64,000 nucleotides of DNA from Acetobacterium bakii (lineage in GTDB: Bacteria; Bacillota; Clostridia; Eubacteriales; Eubacteriaceae). The notes beneath the pieces were generated by a model. That model searched no databases. It was not told the DNA's origin and saw nothing but the letters and a program-made list of their open reading frames with translations. This document shows, piece after piece, positions 43,334 to 53,780 of the stretch. The first letter of the stretch is position 1. The number at the start of each line of letters is the position of its first letter. The DNA lies in assembly GCF_001263355.1 (NCBI RefSeq), contig NZ_LGYO01000008.1, forward strand, positions 68,632 through 132,631. Direction: 5' to 3'. Both the position numbers and the translations under genes were made by a program.

Positions 43334-43357
43334 GATTTCCTGTAATAGGTAGAAGTC

Positions 43358-44860
<1,503 letters not shown>

Positions 44861-44923
44861 CTATTTATTTTTTTATTTAATTATGTAAAACATAATAAAA
44901 TCGTAGGAAAATGGTAATGAAAA

Positions 44924-44988
44924 CAAAAAAGCACATACTAACAAATTTACATATTCACTTAATGTAAAAAGGTGTAGTACGGCTCTCC
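44924..44988 (-). promoter_or_regulatory. glpK leader terminator/antiterminator, probable GlpP target
   Basis: On the minus strand GGAGAGCC (44988-44981) leads into GCCGTACTA, which pairs with TAGTATGTGC (one bulge), around an inner TTTACAT/ATGTAAA stem; TTTTTT follows (44930-44925). Same box and topology as the glpA leader. Confidence 0.72.
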
Positions 44989-45056
44989 AAAACTCCTGCC
45001 AATATATGAAATTAGTGTTAATGATCTTATGAAAAAATGTAAATGTCTATGGCGTT

Positions 45057-45085
45057 ATACTAACATAAATTAGAATAAATGTAAA
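45057..45085 (-). promoter_or_regulatory. Putative glpK promoter
   Basis: Minus strand TTTACA (45085-45080), 17-base spacer, TAGTAT (45062-45057). It would give a leader of about 200 bases carrying the GlpP-type terminator. Confidence 0.6.
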
Positions 45086-45304
45086 GGATTAACAAGAAAA
45101 ATTAATGATACTATTTTAACAAATAGGAATAAAAAATTCTCTTCATTAAGTATAAGGAAAAACCGAACAGTAATTTAATTAGAAAAATAGAGGTTGCATT
45201 AAGAAAACAAGTTGCTCAAATTTTTAATATACGATATAATAAAAACAGAAGTTTATTATTTAAAAATAGATTAATATAATAAGGTTAAGGAGAGAGGGAT
45301 ATTT

Positions 45305-46003
45305 ATGGAAGAAATCAGTTTACAGGAAATACTTGAACTATTGAGTGAAAATTGGAAAATGATTATAATTGTCATCACGCTATTTATGGTACTGGCTACG
45401 GTCTTTACCATTTTTTTTATCAACAAGGAGTATAGCAGCAGCACCACACTTATTGTTGGAAAACCGGAGGGTTATACCAGTTCGGTTTCGGATACGGCTA
45501 ATGAGCTGAGAATTAACCAGCAATTGGTTGGCACTTACAGTGAAATTGCAAAGAGTAAATCTGTTATGTCCGAAGTCAATTCAGGCTTGGGGTTGGATAT
45601 GAGTGATAGTGCATTATCAAAGATGGTTTCAGTCTCAACCGTCAATGAAACAGAATTGATTCAAATCACGGTTACATCAAAAGATCCGGTTTTAGCGGCA
45701 ACTATTGCCAATAAAACAGCGGCTGTCTTTATGACTAATATATCAGAATTAATGAAAATTAATAATTTACAGGTTGTTGACATTGCCGAGGTGAATAAAA
45801 CCCCGGTTTCACCTAATGTGAAGTTGAATATTGCCATTGCTCTATTGCTTGGACTGGTCGTTAGTGTGTTTATAATTTTCATTCGGGAAACATTAAACAC
45901 AACTATTAAAACCGTTGATGAACTTAAAAAACTTATAGAAGATATCCCTCTTGTGGCAATTATCCCGGAAACTTCTGAATTAGATACAAATGGAGGAAAA
46001 TAA
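45305..46003 (+). CDS. Wzz/YveK-type chain-length determinant protein
   Basis: 232 residues. Two membrane helices (about 20-41 and 178-197) flank an extracytoplasmic Wzz domain with SSTTLIVGKPEG; the proline-rich second-helix motif is seen as NKTPVSPNVKLNIAIAL. It acts with the cytoplasmic tyrosine kinase coded next to control length and export of a surface polysaccharide. AAGGAGAGAGGGATATTT precedes the ATG. Only these two genes of a capsule operon are here; no glycosyltransferases follow. Confidence 0.88.
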   Translation: MEEISLQEILELLSENWKMIIIVITLFMVLATVFTIFFINKEYSSSTTLIVGKPEGYTSSVSDTANELRINQQLVGTYSEIAKSKSVMSEVNSGLGLDMSDSALSKMVSVSTVNETELIQITVTSKDPVLAATIANKTAAVFMTNISELMKINNLQVVDIAEVNKTPVSPNVKLNIAIALLLGLVVSVFIIFIRETLNTTIKTVDELKKLIEDIPLVAIIPETSELDTNGGK

Positions 46004-46731
46004 TGCAAGATACAATTATCACGTTCCGGTTGCCGAAGTCCCCAATTTCTGAGGCTTTCCGAAATATGCGAACCAATATTACATTTTCGGATATTGATAA
46101 TGAATTACAGGTGTTGGCCATTACGAGTACCAATAAAAGCAGTGGAAAAACCACCATCCTTTCCAATTACGCTGTGGCTCTAGCCCAAAGCGGAAAGCGT
46201 ACACTGCTATTGGATTGCGATTTAAGACGACCCAAAATTCACAAGAAGTTTGAATTGAGCAATAATAAAGGTTTAACTAATATTTTGCTCAAAGAGATTG
46301 AAGTCATCAATGGGATTCAGGAAACTGAAGTACCAAACCTTTTTGTTATTTCATCAGGTCCTATTCCCCCTAATCCTTCGGAAATTTTGGCAAGTCGGCG
46401 GATGGGTGAACTGGTAGCAGAACTCAAAAACAATTTTGATTATATTCTTCTGGATGCCCCTCCGGTGGGGATGGTAACCGATGCTGCAGTTCTTAGTTCT
46501 GTTGCCGAAGGTTATATTCTTGTGGTGGCAATTGGAAACTGTGACCGTGATGGCGTCCGGTACTCCCTAGAAAGTCTCGCAAAAGTCAATGCCAATGTTA
46601 TTGGCATCGTGGCAAACAAGGTGCCGATTAACAAACGAAGCGGATATTATGCCTATTATAGTGCCTATGAAGAGGATCGGGTACTCAACGAAAAAACGAA
46701 AAAAAAGCAGTTGAAGAAAGAACCTATTTGA
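46003..46731 (+). CDS. CpsD/CapB-type tyrosine kinase (BY-kinase)
   Basis: 242 residues, start overlapping the previous stop by one base. Walker A TSTNKSSGKTTILSNYA, Walker A' LLLDCDLRRPKIH and Walker B YILLDAPP are present. The C-terminal tyrosine cluster has several Tyr (SGYYAYYSAYEEDR), the usual autophosphorylation site. Requires the Wzz-like neighbour as activator. No second partner gene such as a PHP phosphatase is adjacent. Confidence 0.9.
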   Translation: MQDTIITFRLPKSPISEAFRNMRTNITFSDIDNELQVLAITSTNKSSGKTTILSNYAVALAQSGKRTLLLDCDLRRPKIHKKFELSNNKGLTNILLKEIEVINGIQETEVPNLFVISSGPIPPNPSEILASRRMGELVAELKNNFDYILLDAPPVGMVTDAAVLSSVAEGYILVVAIGNCDRDGVRYSLESLAKVNANVIGIVANKVPINKRSGYYAYYSAYEEDRVLNEKTKKKQLKKEPI

Positions 46732-46753
46732 GGCTATAAATGTAGTAAATTTC

Positions 46754-46783
46754 TTGACAATAATTTAAATAATGTAGTACAAT
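46754..46783 (+). promoter_or_regulatory. Promoter of the small surface protein gene
   Basis: TTGACA (46754-46759), 18-base spacer, TACAAT (46778-46783). It separates the surface protein/sortase genes from the capsule-type pair in expression. Confidence 0.75.
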
Positions 46784-46821
46784 CAGAGTATAAAAATTCA
46801 GCCTTAAGAAGGAGAAATAAA

Positions 46822-47400
46822 ATGGGACATTCAAAAGTAAAGATTTTCGGTATTTTAGTTGCATTAATGATTTTCGCATCAGGTTCAGCGGTAATGGCAG
46901 CAACCCCCAATGAACAGGTAGTCAGTGCAATTGGAAATTCTGGACTTTCAGGAACTTATTCTGGTATTACCGGAAGTTTTTTAAGAGATACCGGCAAGGT
47001 TCTCACCCAAACCCAGGCCGATGCAATTATTATAAACATTAATAGTGCTGTTGCGACACGCAATGCTATTTCCGGTACACCAAGCGAAGCTCAGGCTTGG
47101 GAAATAGAAAAACAGTTTGAAGCTGCTTGCACCACCGCTGGATTTACAGTAAGCGATGTAAGTCGCTTATCGGATGGCGGCTTTGCTTTTACAGTTTCTG
47201 ACCCGGTATCCGGAAAATCTTTTACTGCCCAGGCGAATGCTGTACGTGTTACCTGGACTGCATCAGGAGCAACCTCAACAAGCACAACCATGGTTGCAAA
47301 AACTGGCGTTGATAACAGCCTATTTGCAGTGACAGCTGTTTTAGCCTTAATAACACTTGGGGCAGGGATGTTTGTTTATCGAAAAAATGCAATTAATTAA
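46822..47400 (+). CDS. Small secreted surface protein with non-canonical sortase sorting signal
   Basis: 192 residues. N-terminal signal peptide (about 1-27, ending SAVMA). The mature region is serine/threonine/alanine rich with one segment GFAFTVSDPVSGKSFTAQANAV. The C-terminus has MVAKTG (157-162), a hydrophobic helix (166-186) and the charged tail YRKNAIN, the exact layout of a cell wall sorting signal but with AKTG in the place of LPxTG. A sortase gene follows after 37 bases. Not recognised otherwise; it may be the dedicated substrate. AAGAAGGAGAAATAAA precedes the ATG. Confidence 0.7.
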   Translation: MGHSKVKIFGILVALMIFASGSAVMAATPNEQVVSAIGNSGLSGTYSGITGSFLRDTGKVLTQTQADAIIININSAVATRNAISGTPSEAQAWEIEKQFEAACTTAGFTVSDVSRLSDGGFAFTVSDPVSGKSFTAQANAVRVTWTASGATSTSTTMVAKTGVDNSLFAVTAVLALITLGAGMFVYRKNAIN

Positions 47401-47437
47401 ATATACTTATTGAAATTATAAACAAGGGAATTAATTT

Positions 47438-48094
47438 ATGAAAAATGAGAAGACGAACAGTTACAACGAGTCCTCTCCAAAGAAGAAAAAACGAAGAGTA
47501 GGGGCATTATGGATTGCTCCTATTTTTCTTTTATGTGCGACCTTAATTGTTTTTACTGTGGCTTGTCGTCCTTACATTGATTTTGCTTTTTCGATGGCTA
47601 GAATGTTTTTAGTGGATGAACGTATCGAATATAATGGTGAAACAATAACTACCGCACAGGGAGAATTTCCTTCTTTTGGTGAGGAGTTTGGAAAAATTAC
47701 AATTGATAAAATTGGGGTAGTCTCACCCATTTTCCAGGGAGATGTTGAAGCAATACTGAGTAAAGGTGCTGGCCATTTTTATGGCTCCGCACTGCCGGGA
47801 GAAGGCTCCAACGTGGTGATCAGTGCCCATCGAAACACTCAGTTTACACGTTTAGGAGAGTTGGTGCCGGGAGATGTTGTTACCCTCGATACCACTGCCG
47901 GAAAATTTGTCTACGAAATGCAGGATTCCGTTATTTTTCCGGATTATGATGAACAATATATTTTATCAACACCCGGCGAGGTATTAACGCTTCTAACCTG
48001 TTATCCTTTTGATTTTATCGGGGCAGCTCCTGACCGATATATTGTCCGCTGTCAATTAATTAGCGGACCAGAAAATGCGTGGGGTGGGGTGTAA
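47438..48094 (+). CDS. Sortase (transpeptidase)
   Basis: 218 residues. Cytoplasmic N-terminus rich in lysine/arginine, one membrane helix (about 24-43), then the sortase barrel with catalytic His131 (SAHRNTQF), Cys188 (TLLTCYPF) and Arg200 (DRYIVRC). The LTCYP motif resembles class C/D enzymes. It probably anchors the upstream 46822 protein through its MVAKTG signal, an unusual motif. The downstream membrane protein begins one base after the stop. Confidence 0.9.
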   Translation: MKNEKTNSYNESSPKKKKRRVGALWIAPIFLLCATLIVFTVACRPYIDFAFSMARMFLVDERIEYNGETITTAQGEFPSFGEEFGKITIDKIGVVSPIFQGDVEAILSKGAGHFYGSALPGEGSNVVISAHRNTQFTRLGELVPGDVVTLDTTAGKFVYEMQDSVIFPDYDEQYILSTPGEVLTLLTCYPFDFIGAAPDRYIVRCQLISGPENAWGGV

Positions 48095-48095
48095 G

Positions 48096-49001
48096 ATGAT
48101 CGATATAAAAGATGTTTTTCGAATAATCATTTCGTTTTTTCTGGGGATTGTATTGATATTTTTCCAGGCTGTTTTGTTTTTGGATTTTATCCTTTTGAAT
48201 CCAATTTCTTATTACGAGTATGTAAACATACCAGCATATTATGAAAAACTAAGGGATCAAATTGATTTTGGTTTAGAAGAAGTTGGCCGTTTTACCAATC
48301 TTCCTGGCGATGTGATTACTGCATCGGTTAAGGATGTGGAAATAAAAGACTTTACTCAAACAGCAGTATCGGAAATGATTGCCTTTCTGCGAGGCGATAT
48401 TAATGATTACACATTGAGATATGATACTACAGCGATTAAAAATAATCTTGAAAGCTATACCCAAAATTATGCAGCTCAAAGAAATCAACCCTATACCCAG
48501 GAACTGGCGAAGCAGGTTGATGAAATTGCAAAAATGTCGGGAGAACGCATTGAAACGTATACGATGATCATTGATCCGGCATTGCTGAAACAAGTTGGTA
48601 TGGATAAAAAGATTCAAAGCGTTTTTAGTAAAATGAGATTTATGGAAATGACGTTGGCTGGATTAATGCTTCTTTTAGTGTTCATTCTTTGGCTGATGAA
48701 CAAACATCATCGGATGAGAACGCTCTGGTGGACAGGATCGTCATTGATGGTTAGCTCAATTGTTTTATTGATTCCGGGTATTACGATTGAACTTATGAAT
48801 ATCTCAGAACGCATTGGTCTAACAGACAACTATATTACATGGGTTTTAGAACGATCCATTGATTCAACAATTATCAAATGGAATTTAATGCAACTTATTT
48901 TTCTAGCATTTGGAGTGTTATTGATGATAAGTTATTTTATGTATCGGCGCAGAAAAATACTCTTGCAAAGAAACAGAGAAGCAATGAAAGAAGTATATTG
49001 A
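48096..49001 (+). CDS. Membrane protein of unknown function next to sortase
   Basis: 301 residues from ATG 48096, one base after the sortase stop (an ATG at 48075 overlapping the sortase is possible). About four membrane helices: residues 8-33, then three between about 190 and 287; a 150-residue extracytoplasmic domain lies between helices 1 and 2 (FGLEEVGRFTNLPGDVITASV...). I do not recognise the family. The tight coupling suggests a role with the sortase, for example as a membrane platform. Confidence 0.75.
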   Translation: MIDIKDVFRIIISFFLGIVLIFFQAVLFLDFILLNPISYYEYVNIPAYYEKLRDQIDFGLEEVGRFTNLPGDVITASVKDVEIKDFTQTAVSEMIAFLRGDINDYTLRYDTTAIKNNLESYTQNYAAQRNQPYTQELAKQVDEIAKMSGERIETYTMIIDPALLKQVGMDKKIQSVFSKMRFMEMTLAGLMLLLVFILWLMNKHHRMRTLWWTGSSLMVSSIVLLIPGITIELMNISERIGLTDNYITWVLERSIDSTIIKWNLMQLIFLAFGVLLMISYFMYRRRKILLQRNREAMKEVY

Positions 49002-49042
49002 AAACAAAAATTCATCGTTAATATTTCGATAATGTTTTATCC

Positions 49043-49085
49043 AGGAAATGACTTCCGAATCACACGGAAGTCATTTCTTTTTTTA
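49043..49085 (+). terminator. Terminator after the sortase gene group
   Basis: AAATGACTTCCG pairs with CGGAAGTCATTT, loop AATCACA, followed by a long T run. Isolates the sortase genes from dnaE. Confidence 0.92.
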
Positions 49086-49233
49086 TTTTAAAGCATGGGT
49101 TGGAATCTCAAGTGCTGGGATCAATATTAACCGACTGGGACAAAGATACTATTCATTTAATAAATATTATGATATAATAAAAAAAAATCTTTTAAAGAAG
49201 AGAATCAATTTAAAACTTCAGAATGGTAGATGA

Positions 49234-52200
49234 ATGAAAAAAAAGTTTGCACACTTGCATGTACATAGTGAATATAGTTTGTTGGATGGCTTTGGTCGAA
49301 TTAATAGTCTTGCAAAAGGGGCTGCAGAACAGGGAATGGATAGTTTAGCATTAACTGATCACGGTGTTCTTTTTGGTGCAATCGATTTTTATAAAGCCTG
49401 TCTTAAAGAAAAAATTCATCCTGTTATCGGCTGCGAAGTCTATATTTCACCTCGAGGTCTGGATCAAAAAGATGCTCAGCTTGATAAAAGCCGTGCTCAT
49501 CTTATTTTGTTGGCAGAAAATAATATTGGGTATAAAAATCTTATGAAAATAGTATCCAAAGGCTTTATTGATGGATTCTATTATAAACCAAGGGTCGATC
49601 ATGCTTATCTTAGGGAAAACAGCGAAGGTATTATCTGCCTGTCGGCATGTATTGCCGGAGAGATTCCCAAGCTGATTTTAAAAAATGATATGGAAGCGGC
49701 TGCTCTTTTATGTCAGGAATATCAGGAAATATTTGGTAAAGATAACTTCTATTTAGAGATTCAGGATCATCGCCTTCGGGAAGAGGCTTTGGTGAATGAA
49801 CGCATGATTCAAATTTCTAAGAAATATAATATTCCTTTGGTGGCAACCAATGATGTTCATTATATAAAAAAAGAAGATTCTGAAAATCATGATATTCTAT
49901 TATGTATACAAACAGCGGCAACCGTCCATGAAGAGAAGCGGATGCGTTTTCCGAACAATGAATTTTATCTTAAAAGCCCGGAAGAAATGTCAAAGCTGTT
50001 TGTGGATGTTCCCGAAGCTATTGAAAACACCAATCGAATTGCGAACCGGTGTCAGGTAACCTTTGATCTTGAAAAAAATCACATGCCTATATTTGAATTG
50101 CCGATGGGAGAAAACGCTAAAGATTATTTAAGAATGCTTTGTCTGCAGGGCATTGAAAAAAAATATCCGAAAGCATTGCCTGAGATAATGGCGCGACTGG
50201 AATATGAGCTGGAAGTCATCCACTCCATGGGATTTGATGATTATTTCCTGATTGTTTGGGATTTTATTAAATATGCCAAGGATCATCATATTATGGTGGG
50301 ACCTGGCAGAGGTAGTGCCGCCGGAAGCATCGTAGCTTATGGTTTGGATATTACCACCGTGGATCCGTTAAAATATCAACTTATTTTTGAGCGGTTTCTC
50401 AATCCCGAGCGTGTCACAATGCCGGATATTGATGTCGATTTTTGCTATGAACGTCGTCAGGAAGTTATTGATTATGTGGTGAATAAATACGGTGATGATC
50501 GGGTTGCTCAGATTATTACGTTTGGAACCATGGCGGCTCGAGGGGCCATCCGGGATGTGGGTCGAGCCCTTGACATGCCCTATAATGCGGTGGATCGGGT
50601 GGCCAAAGAAATACCCATTCATCCGGGCGCAAATGTGACCATTGCCGGTGCCATGGAAGAAAACCCGGAACTGAAAAAAATGGCGGAAACTGATGATAAT
50701 GTAGCACGGCTGTTAAAAACCGCTCAATCCATAGAAGGATTATCACGCCATGCTTCCACTCATGCGGCAGGGGTTGTTATTTCGGATCTACCGTTGGTGG
50801 AATACATCCCGCTTTATCGTAATAATGACATTATTACTACTCAATTTCCCATGGGCCTGCTAGAAGATCTTGGCCTTTTGAAAATGGATTTCCTGGGTTT
50901 ACGAACCCTCACAGTCATTCGCGATGCATTGGAAAATATCGAGATTTCAAGCGGCAAAAATATCAATCTGGACGATCTGGAAATGAATGATGTCAACGTT
51001 TTTGAAATGTTGTCAAAAGGAGATACCCTGGGGGTGTTTCAACTAGAAAGTCGGGGGATGCAGCAATTTATCAAGGAGCTTCAGCCGGAGAATTTTGAGG
51101 ATATTATTGCGGGAATTTCCTTATACCGTCCGGGACCAATGGAGCAAATTCCCCGATACATTGAAAATAAAAAAAATCCAACATCGATTCCCTACCACCA
51201 TCCGATCTTAGAACCAATTCTTGATGTAACCTATGGCTGCATGGTTTATCAGGAACAGGTTATGCAAATATTTAGGGATGTAGCTGGATTTTCCATGGGA
51301 CGAAGCGATTTAGTCCGTCGTGCCATGTCAAAGAAAAAAGGCGATGTGATGGCGGCTGAAGGATATGTATTTGTCCATGGGGAAGTGGATGAACATGGAA
51401 ATATTCTGGTGGAGGGCGCGATTCGCCGGGGTGTTTCTGAAGCAGTGGCAGAAAAAATTTACGAAGAAATGAAGGATTTTGCAAAATACGCCTTTAATAA
51501 ATCTCATGCTGCGGCCTACGCTGTTATTGCTTATCAAACAGCCTGGTTAAAATGTCATTATCCCACCGAATTTATGGCAGCCCTCATGTCCAGTATTATG
51601 GATGATGAAAAAAAGGTAGCGAAATACATAGAGGATTGTCGAAAAATCGGCATCCATGTGTTGCCGCCAAGTGTGAATGCCAGCTATGAAAAATTCAGTG
51701 TTTCCGGGACTTCGATTTGTTTTGGATTAGGTGCGGTCAAGGGGCTCGGAAAAAATGCTATTGCTGCAATCATTGATGCCAGAAAAAAACAGGGGAATTT
51801 CAAAAGTCTTCGGGATTTTTGTGAAGGCGTTGATCTGAAGTCTCTGAATAGACGAGGAATTGAAAGCCTTATTAAAGGTGGAGCCTTTGATTTTATCGGC
51901 ACCAGCCGAGCACAAATGCTGGCTAATGCAGAAATGACAGTGGATCAGGTTCAACGGGAGAAAAAGGATCGCATCGCCGGACAGATGTCACTTCTTGATA
52001 TGAGCGGCCTTGGAAATTCTCAGGCAATGACCATACTGAAAGAAGAGCATTTCCCCAAAAGAGAACCTTTTTCAAAGGAAGAACGCTTAGCTTTGGAAAA
52101 AGAGGTGTTGGGTCTTTATGTTACCGGACATCCCCTTGAAAAATTTGAAGAGCTTCTGAAAAATACGGTGACTCTTTTTTCAAATACCATGGACAGTTAT

Positions 52201-52782
52201 CAAGATCTCAAAGATGCCGGCATCAAAGACGGGCAACAGGTAAGCATTGGCGGATTGATTTTAGAATTAAAAACCATGATGACCAAAAAAGGTCAGATGA
52301 TGTGCTTTGTGACTCTTGAGGACTTATACGGCCGAATTGAAGTGGTAGTTTTTCCAAAAACCTATGATGACTATCGGCGGTATCTCAAGCAGGATCAACC
52401 AGTCATCATTAAAGGGCGAATCAATTATAATGAGGAATCCAATACCTCGGTGATTGCCTCGCAAATTTATCCGATCGGTCAGCCAACCGAGAAATCTCAA
52501 AGATTTCAGGTTGAAGAAGCCAAAGGAAAGTATAATAATGATGAAATAAAAAAAAACGAAAAGAAAATAATCCTGACATTTGCAGATTTAACCGAGAAGC
52601 CCTTGATAAAATTGGTGAAAACTGTTTTAATAAAATACCCGGGTAAAGTTCCGGTGGTATTGTTTTTTAAAAAAGAGAATAATCGCTTTGGTGCCAGTAA
52701 AGAATTATGGGTAACAATAAATGATGCACTTATCTTAGAATTAAGCCAAATATTAGGAAAACAAAACGTGGAGGTAACATAA
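49234..52782 (+). CDS. dnaE: DNA polymerase III alpha subunit
   Basis: 1,182 residues, standard DnaE length. N-terminal PHP domain (FAHLHVHSEYSLLDG, LALTDHGVLFGA), catalytic aspartates in MPDIDVDFCYERR (about 396-403), tandem HhH region, and C-terminal OB fold (VSIGGLILELKTMMTKKGQMMCFVTLEDLYG). No exonuclease insert, so it is DnaE and not PolC. The ribosome binding site is weak (GGTAGATGA). Followed by pfkA two bases after the stop, a linkage also seen in other Firmicutes. Confidence 0.96.
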   Translation: MKKKFAHLHVHSEYSLLDGFGRINSLAKGAAEQGMDSLALTDHGVLFGAIDFYKACLKEKIHPVIGCEVYISPRGLDQKDAQLDKSRAHLILLAENNIGYKNLMKIVSKGFIDGFYYKPRVDHAYLRENSEGIICLSACIAGEIPKLILKNDMEAAALLCQEYQEIFGKDNFYLEIQDHRLREEALVNERMIQISKKYNIPLVATNDVHYIKKEDSENHDILLCIQTAATVHEEKRMRFPNNEFYLKSPEEMSKLFVDVPEAIENTNRIANRCQVTFDLEKNHMPIFELPMGENAKDYLRMLCLQGIEKKYPKALPEIMARLEYELEVIHSMGFDDYFLIVWDFIKYAKDHHIMVGPGRGSAAGSIVAYGLDITTVDPLKYQLIFERFLNPERVTMPDIDVDFCYERRQEVIDYVVNKYGDDRVAQIITFGTMAARGAIRDVGRALDMPYNAVDRVAKEIPIHPGANVTIAGAMEENPELKKMAETDDNVARLLKTAQSIEGLSRHASTHAAGVVISDLPLVEYIPLYRNNDIITTQFPMGLLEDLGLLKMDFLGLRTLTVIRDALENIEISSGKNINLDDLEMNDVNVFEMLSKGDTLGVFQLESRGMQQFIKELQPENFEDIIAGISLYRPGPMEQIPRYIENKKNPTSIPYHHPILEPILDVTYGCMVYQEQVMQIFRDVAGFSMGRSDLVRRAMSKKKGDVMAAEGYVFVHGEVDEHGNILVEGAIRRGVSEAVAEKIYEEMKDFAKYAFNKSHAAAYAVIAYQTAWLKCHYPTEFMAALMSSIMDDEKKVAKYIEDCRKIGIHVLPPSVNASYEKFSVSGTSICFGLGAVKGLGKNAIAAIIDARKKQGNFKSLRDFCEGVDLKSLNRRGIESLIKGGAFDFIGTSRAQMLANAEMTVDQVQREKKDRIAGQMSLLDMSGLGNSQAMTILKEEHFPKREPFSKEERLALEKEVLGLYVTGHPLEKFEELLKNTVTLFSNTMDSYQDLKDAGIKDGQQVSIGGLILELKTMMTKKGQMMCFVTLEDLYGRIEVVVFPKTYDDYRRYLKQDQPVIIKGRINYNEESNTSVIASQIYPIGQPTEKSQRFQVEEAKGKYNNDEIKKNEKKIILTFADLTEKPLIKLVKTVLIKYPGKVPVVLFFKKENNRFGASKELWVTINDALILELSQILGKQNVEVT

Positions 52783-52784
52783 AA

Positions 52785-53741
52785 ATGCGTATTGGAGTAT
52801 TAACCAGCGGAGGCGATGCACCGGGAATGAATGCGGCTATTCGCGCTGTTGTTCGAACGGCGATTTTCAATAAAATTGAAGTCTATGGAATTAATCGTGG
52901 GTATGCCGGTTTATTGGAAAAAGATATCTCACCACTTAATGTTTATTCAGTAGCTGATATTTTGCAGCGAGGCGGTACTATTCTCAGAACCTCACGCAGT
53001 GATTTTTTTGCAACCGAGGCAGGAGTCAAGCAGGGCGCCGCAGTGCTGGAAGAATATGGTATTGAGCACCTTATTATTATTGGCGGTGATGGGAGCCTAA
53101 TGGGTGCTTTAGCTCTGCAGAAATTGGGGGTTAGTGTCATCGGAATTCCCGGAACCATTGATAACGATTTGGGTTGCAGTGATTATACCATAGGCTTTGA
53201 TACCGCAGTGACTACGGCATTGGATGCCATAAGCAAGATCAGAGATACTACCTACTCCCATAATCGGATCAATGTGGTTCAGGTTATGGGTCGAAAATGC
53301 GGGGATATTGCTCTATTTTCAGGGTTGGCCGGCGGAGCTGAAGCCTTGATTCTGCCAGAGGTTGAAACAGACCTCGATGGGATTTGCCGGCGACTCCTGA
53401 TTGGAAAAGACCGCGGGAAACTCCATAGTATTGTGATGTTGGCAGAAGGCTGTGGCAATTATCGCGATTATTGTGTAAAAATAGAAGAACTTACCCAGGT
53501 GACTACAAAGGGAACGAATTTGGGTTACATTCAAAGAGGCGGATCACCCTCGAACATGGACCGGAATTTGGCATGTTTTATGGGATATAATGCCATCCAA
53601 GCCATCGTTAAAAAAGAAACCGGAAGTGTGATGGTGCAACGATTAGGTGGATATTTAGGGATACCCCTTGAAGAAGCTATTCAAATGAAGAAAATATTCC
53701 GTCAGGACATTTACGATATCGCAATGGTCTTGTCCATTTAA
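52785..53741 (+). CDS. pfkA: ATP-dependent 6-phosphofructokinase
   Basis: 318 residues. TSGGDAPGMNAAIRA, LIIIGGDGSLMGA, GIPGTIDNDL (catalytic aspartate), RIDVVQVMGR-like RINVVQVMGRKCGDIAL, and GYIQRGGSPSNMDR. The residue after GGDG is serine, in keeping with ATP rather than pyrophosphate use. GGAGGTAACATAAAA precedes the ATG. Co-transcribed with dnaE and pyk. Confidence 0.96.
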   Translation: MRIGVLTSGGDAPGMNAAIRAVVRTAIFNKIEVYGINRGYAGLLEKDISPLNVYSVADILQRGGTILRTSRSDFFATEAGVKQGAAVLEEYGIEHLIIIGGDGSLMGALALQKLGVSVIGIPGTIDNDLGCSDYTIGFDTAVTTALDAISKIRDTTYSHNRINVVQVMGRKCGDIALFSGLAGGAEALILPEVETDLDGICRRLLIGKDRGKLHSIVMLAEGCGNYRDYCVKIEELTQVTTKGTNLGYIQRGGSPSNMDRNLACFMGYNAIQAIVKKETGSVMVQRLGGYLGIPLEEAIQMKKIFRQDIYDIAMVLSI

Positions 53742-53780
53742 TTTAGAGATAAAATTTTAAATATAGAAAAGAGGTAGAAA

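Noticed and set aside
49048-49233. 61-codon open frame directly before dnaE
   Set aside because: It begins inside the terminator hairpin, has no ribosome binding site and no recognisable protein features.
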